Assembly: GCF_028688795.1 (NCBI RefSeq)
Contig: NZ_JAQTXM010000032.1
Span: 1-47,299, forward strand
Source: Rhodoferax sp.
Lineage (GTDB): Bacteria; Pseudomonadota; Gammaproteobacteria; Burkholderiales; Burkholderiaceae_C
Reading direction: 5' to 3'
DNA: 47,299 bases
Part shown: positions 44,555 through 47,299 of the stretch, piece after piece
Layout of the letters: the number at the start of each line of letters is the position of its first letter
Numbering within the stretch: the first letter of the stretch is position 1
Translations under genes and position numbers: made by a program
The notes under the pieces: model-generated
The model's database searches: none
Seen by the model: only the letters and a program-made list of their open reading frames with translations
What the model was told of the DNA's origin: nothing

Positions 44555-44803
44555 TCAGCGCTCTTTGTTTGCCTGGGCCAAAACCGACGCAGCCAATTGC
44601 CTAGTGTCATCAGAATAGCGATCACTGGCCAGAACGCGCGCAGCCTTGTCTTCCATCTCTGCCCCTGTCTGTTTGCCGCCTCCGCACTGAGCCAAAGCGG
44701 ATGCGGCAAGACTCTTGGCAATCTGAGATGCCCGGTTGTCTTGCAACGTTTCGGCTGCCAGCTTAGCGATCTGAGCAGACGTCTGTTTCGTGTTTTTGGA
44801 CAT
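44555..44803 (-). CDS. Small Ala/Lys-rich protein of the element
   Basis: An 82-aa, helical, alanine-rich protein (MSKNTKQTSAQIAKLAAETL, SQIAKSLAASALAQ, RQLAASVLAQANK). It contains two similar segments of the type A-x-x-L-A-A-x-x-L-x, suggesting internal duplication. Small proteins of this kind, starting MSKxT, occur in many integrated elements with no known function. An AAGAAG ribosome-binding site precedes the ATG. It begins 19 bases after the HTH-ImmA gene on the same strand, so it is probably the last gene of that operon. Confidence 0.65.
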   Translation of the reverse strand: MSKNTKQTSAQIAKLAAETLQDNRASQIAKSLAASALAQCGGGKQTGAEMEDKAARVLASDRYSDDTRQLAASVLAQANKER

Positions 44804-44822
44804 GATGGGCTTCTTAATGTGA

Positions 44823-46034
44823 TCAGTTCTTCAGCAAACTCTTGAATGGCAATACAACGGGATTAGTTTGGGATTTCTGTTCAGTTCCATCTGAAGGCGC
44901 AACGCGCAGCCGCGCAAGTTGAACGACATTGCTTTTGCCCCGAAAGTACCCATCCGGGAGCCCTGTCAGCATTTCCACGTCAGTTTCTGACAGTCCGATA
45001 TGCCTAGGAATCGCATCAAGTGGCATCACATTTTCGTCGACCAATAGATCGATAGTGCGTCGAAGCAGACGCGGTTGCTCGGGCTTTCGATCGCCGTCAC
45101 CAGGCTCTGATTTGCCTCCCCACCGAGCAGATCGCCGCTTGAACAGTGACAACTTGCCTTCTTCATCCAGCAATCCCAAGGCATACAACCTCATCGTGAT
45201 CGCTGCGACCGAAACGCCCCACCGACGTTTGAGCAACAACATGTCGTCAAGCGTGACAGGCATGCGCACATCAGATGCAAAGGTTTCGGCAGGTAGCAGA
45301 AATGCTCCAGCAAATTGATGGGCTTGCTTTTCCATCAAGTTATGGCGCTCGCGATCGGTCGTGCGTTGGATAAGTCGGTGCAGCACCAGGTGACCCAACT
45401 CATGTGCAAGATCGAATCGGCTGCGGTAACCATTATCTTTGTCAGCTGACAACAAAATGAGCGGACGCCCAAGGACCTCGCTCCAAGCTGAAAGCCCCTC
45501 GATTTGGGCAATACCTGTTTCTTCGCGAACCAAGATGACACCTGCGCCCTCAACGGCGAGCGCAAGGTCTTGAACTGCCACACGCCCCAGTCGCCACATA
45601 TCACGGCATTCACAGGCTGCCCGCTCAATGTCTTCAGACGTGATTTCTTCTGGATTGAGAAAACTGCGTTTCGGCAGATTCAGATCCGGATAGTCGACGA
45701 ATTCCATCAACGCGACAGCGATATCCTGCGCCCATTCCAGGCGAGCCTCAAGCATCGCGCGTGCAGCAACGTGAGCAGACGCATTGCTGCGAAACAGTGG
45801 CAAAGAGATTTTTTCTGTTGGTGCCCGGGTGAACCACTCGGGTGTGACATTCACCACGCCCGCAAGACGATCAAGAGCCTCTCGCTCAGGCGCTTGAGAG
45901 CCTGCTCTCCATTTGCTGACTGTCGCTGGCGACACACCAACCATGGTGGCGAGCTGCACCTGGGTCAAGCGACGCACAGCCAGGATCTGGCTAAGCCGAT
46001 CCTGTTGAAAACCTTGGATTCCACCTCGGCTCAT
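44823..46034 (-). CDS. XRE-type HTH and ImmA/IrrE metallopeptidase protein
   Basis: A 403-aa fusion. Residues about 10-70 are a Cro/CI-type helix-turn-helix (LTQVQLATMVGVSPATVSKW). Residues about 160-260 are an ImmA/IrrE (M78) zincin domain with the H211-E-L-G-H215 site and the downstream QAHQFAGAFLLPAE. In characterised relatives the zincin cleaves a repressor, or the pair acts as a toxin-antitoxin or phage defence module. The C-terminal 120 residues are Lys/Arg/Glu-rich. The ATG overlaps the stop of the upstream gene (ATGA), so the two are translated together. It may bind the repeats in its own promoter. Confidence 0.88.
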   Translation of the reverse strand: MSRGGIQGFQQDRLSQILAVRRLTQVQLATMVGVSPATVSKWRAGSQAPEREALDRLAGVVNVTPEWFTRAPTEKISLPLFRSNASAHVAARAMLEARLEWAQDIAVALMEFVDYPDLNLPKRSFLNPEEITSEDIERAACECRDMWRLGRVAVQDLALAVEGAGVILVREETGIAQIEGLSAWSEVLGRPLILLSADKDNGYRSRFDLAHELGHLVLHRLIQRTTDRERHNLMEKQAHQFAGAFLLPAETFASDVRMPVTLDDMLLLKRRWGVSVAAITMRLYALGLLDEEGKLSLFKRRSARWGGKSEPGDGDRKPEQPRLLRRTIDLLVDENVMPLDAIPRHIGLSETDVEMLTGLPDGYFRGKSNVVQLARLRVAPSDGTEQKSQTNPVVLPFKSLLKN

Positions 46035-46684
46035 TGTGTTGTTCCATCTTTGTCCTGCTTGCCGCTGTTCTTTTTCAGCTTCGGCATTGCAAGGTCATCC
46101 TGCATCGTTGCCGGTTTCTGGTCATATCGCTTGAGGAAAGCATCAATGGGCTCCCGAAAGAGCCAACCTTCCATATTTCGGTCTGGGACAGCTATTTGGA
46201 TAGAAACCGGTGAATCAGGGTGAATTTGTAGAGATCCGGAGAAGCAGGCCACAAAAAAGGCAACTGCATCCGACGGAGGCACATAGTCGGCAAAAAGCTC
46301 TGGTTGAACCAAAGGCTCAATCGCCTGATTCGCCATCGACATCTGTCTACGGGTTTGACTGCGGCGACCATTGGTCCAAATGCCTTCTTTGATATTGAAT
46401 CGCGCCAGCGTGAAAACACCAGTACGACCAACGACAATTGCATTGCCCCTAATTGGTGAAGGCGCACCATCATTAACAGCAAGTGTTCGCTGGAAAGCCT
46501 CATTCATGTGAAAGTGGCGTAACTGGCCCACTACGCTCGGAAGATGCCCATCATCCATGCCGCGGGCGGCGGCGTAGGCACGTTGCGCACCAACCACCAA
46601 AGCCTCTTCAACACCCAGGACTACTTCTCGAGGCAAGTTCCTTACGAGCAGGTCTGGGATCGTGTCTTTTGTAGGCTTGGCCAT
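46031..46684 (-). CDS. Unknown protein paired with the HTH-ImmA protein
   Basis: A 217-aa protein with no recognised domain. It begins MAKPTKDTIPDLLVRNLPRE; the start is chosen because GGAG lies six bases upstream, although the frame is open nine codons further. The central part (GNAIVVGRTGVFTLARFN) is beta-rich, and the C-terminal 25 residues are Lys/Asp/Gly-rich and probably disordered. It overlaps the HTH-ImmA gene by four bases. Such fixed pairing suggests that the two proteins act together, perhaps as partner and antitoxin, but no function can be assigned. Confidence 0.7.
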   Translation of the reverse strand: MAKPTKDTIPDLLVRNLPREVVLGVEEALVVGAQRAYAAARGMDDGHLPSVVGQLRHFHMNEAFQRTLAVNDGAPSPIRGNAIVVGRTGVFTLARFNIKEGIWTNGRRSQTRRQMSMANQAIEPLVQPELFADYVPPSDAVAFFVACFSGSLQIHPDSPVSIQIAVPDRNMEGWLFREPIDAFLKRYDQKPATMQDDLAMPKLKKNSGKQDKDGTTQ

Positions 46685-46703
46685 TGGCAACTCCAGTGTC
46701 GAA

Positions 46704-46747
46704 TTTCGCATAAGTGGATTCTATACTTAAATTATTTCGCATAACAA
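46704..46747 (-). promoter_or_regulatory. Promoter with two direct repeats (likely operator)
   Basis: On the minus strand TTGTTA (46747-46742) and TATAGA (46725-46720) form a -35/-10 pair 16 bases apart. TTATGCGAAA occurs twice, at 46744-46735 overlapping the -35 box and at 46713-46704 just after the -10 box, three helical turns apart. This placement fits binding by the HTH protein and autoregulation. Confidence 0.6.
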
Positions 46748-46812
46748 GCTTTTTTAATGAATTCGTATCGCGGAGCTCCCCCGGATCAGTCACTAGCTTG
46801 GACGTCGTAGTG

Positions 46813-47078
46813 CTAAAAGGCGTTGGCCCAAAGTTTCTCAAGCTCTGTGGTCGCGTCCTCTACTGGCAGGTGGATGTCGAAGTCTTTGAACAGTCGTGCC
46901 TGTCAACATCGACCAAGGCCCTTGCGGCTCCGGTCAGGTGCGACTGAGAAATGGTGCGTTTCGTCGGCAAATGTTGATAAGCGCCGACGTTTCGAAACAC
47001 ACCCGAGTCGATGAAACTATCAATCACTTTATGAGTTAACCATTTCCACCATTGAGCGAAATATGATCCCAACCGCAT
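46813..47078 (-). pseudogene. Possible degraded gene in the gap between the operon and the edge gene
   Basis: From an ATG at 47078 a frame reads MRLGSYFAQWWKWLTHKVID and on to about 46890 before a stop at 46860. From about 46899 another frame reads protein-like to a stop at 46813 (FKDFDIHLPVEDATTELEKL, then WANAF). Joining the two with a frameshift near 46895 would give one product of about 85 residues. I do not recognise it. It could be two unrelated frames; nothing else is seen in the 350 bases from 46748 to 47094. Confidence 0.2.
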
Positions 47079-47094
47079 ACCGAAACATCTTCCA

Positions 47095-47299
47095 CTATTG
47101 CCCTTCTGCAAGCGTCTGAAGGCGTTCGCTAACTTTGACTGTAAGTTGCTGGAGTCCCTCCCCATTGTTTAGGTATTGGATATACCGGAGATGTCGCAGG
47201 TCAAAAGGCACATCGTCCGCAGACTGGGTTATCAGAATGACATCCTTGCCCAGGGAATGTGCAATTCCAGCCTCATAGAACACATTCGCATTCTTTCCG
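47095..47299 (-). CDS. C-terminal part of a TIR-like/nucleoside-deoxyribosyltransferase-like protein (runs off right edge)
   Basis: The last 67 codons of a gene entering from the right. The motif NANVFYEAGIAHSLGKDVIL followed by ITQSADDVPFDLRHLRYI is typical of the C-terminal half of a Rossmann-like fold shared by nucleoside 2-deoxyribosyltransferases and TIR-like NAD hydrolases. The Glu in FYEAG matches the catalytic glutamate of that group. Many such proteins are effectors of bacterial defence systems, but the N-terminal part that would tell is outside the window. Confidence 0.65.
   Translation of the reverse strand, partial: GKNANVFYEAGIAHSLGKDVILITQSADDVPFDLRHLRYIQYLNNGEGLQQLTVKVSERLQTLAEGQ

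Noticed and set aside
44398..44604. 68-codon frame downstream of the integrase
   Set aside because: No ribosome-binding site or recognisable sequence, and it overlaps the end of the small Ala-rich protein gene on the other strand.

Overview
The window looks like a chromosomal stretch of a betaproteobacterium of the order Burkholderiales, most likely Comamonadaceae (Rhodoferax/Polaromonas-like). This is inferred from the gene content and order: dapC-dapD-pilU-dapE-prmB, phaC-phaA-phaB, rfbB-rfbD-rfbA-rfbC, a small Trp-rich membrane protein and an exonuclease-Cho fusion. No 16S or database comparison was possible.

Layout. Positions 1-55 hold the first codons of an IS66-type transposase. 121-5721 carry lgt and ilvD (minus strand), a Trp-rich membrane peptide, a periplasmic cytochrome c and acetyl-CoA synthetase. 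5854-12401 hold a YqhA-type membrane protein and a complete six-gene Mrp/Pha cation/proton antiporter operon (A/B fusion, C, D, E, F, G). 12520-16160 carry class I fumarase, glutamate racemase and a degenerate HD-GYP protein. 16317-21974 are the succinylase branch of lysine/diaminopimelate synthesis (dapC, dapD, dapE) with a PilU-type ATPase gene inside it and prmB at the end. 22049-27637 hold an ABC-F ATPase and the four dTDP-L-rhamnose genes. 27746-31496 are the polyhydroxybutyrate genes phaC-phaA-phaB. 31607-42689 is housekeeping and repair: pgeF, ycaO, an ABM-domain protein, a fumarylacetoacetate hydrolase family enzyme, a Nudix hydrolase, the exonuclease-Cho nuclease, dinG, a CYTH-CHAD protein and a cyclic-nucleotide-binding protein.

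From about 43120 to the right edge the character changes. A 3' fragment of a tRNA-Ser(GGA) gene, still followed by its terminator, abuts an AT-rich arm and a tyrosine recombinase gene. This is the left junction of an integrated element that continues past the window. Its visible cargo is an operon of an unknown protein, an HTH-ImmA/IrrE metallopeptidase and probably a small Ala-rich protein. A promoter with paired direct repeats drives it. At the right edge is the C-terminal part of a TIR-like/nucleoside-deoxyribosyltransferase-like protein. The cargo resembles toxin-antitoxin or defence genes.

The most unusual signal is a dispersed repeat of about 50 bp with at least eight copies. Three lie between genes and five lie inside conserved housekeeping genes (murI, dapE, prmB, rfbD, pgeF) without breaking the frame. 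In four of these five it is read in the same sense and frame, giving related peptides such as [10 protein letters not shown] in DapE and ALMDKAQSAT in PgeF. A second small palindrome family (GGTCGAC/GTCGACC) sits in three intergenic regions.
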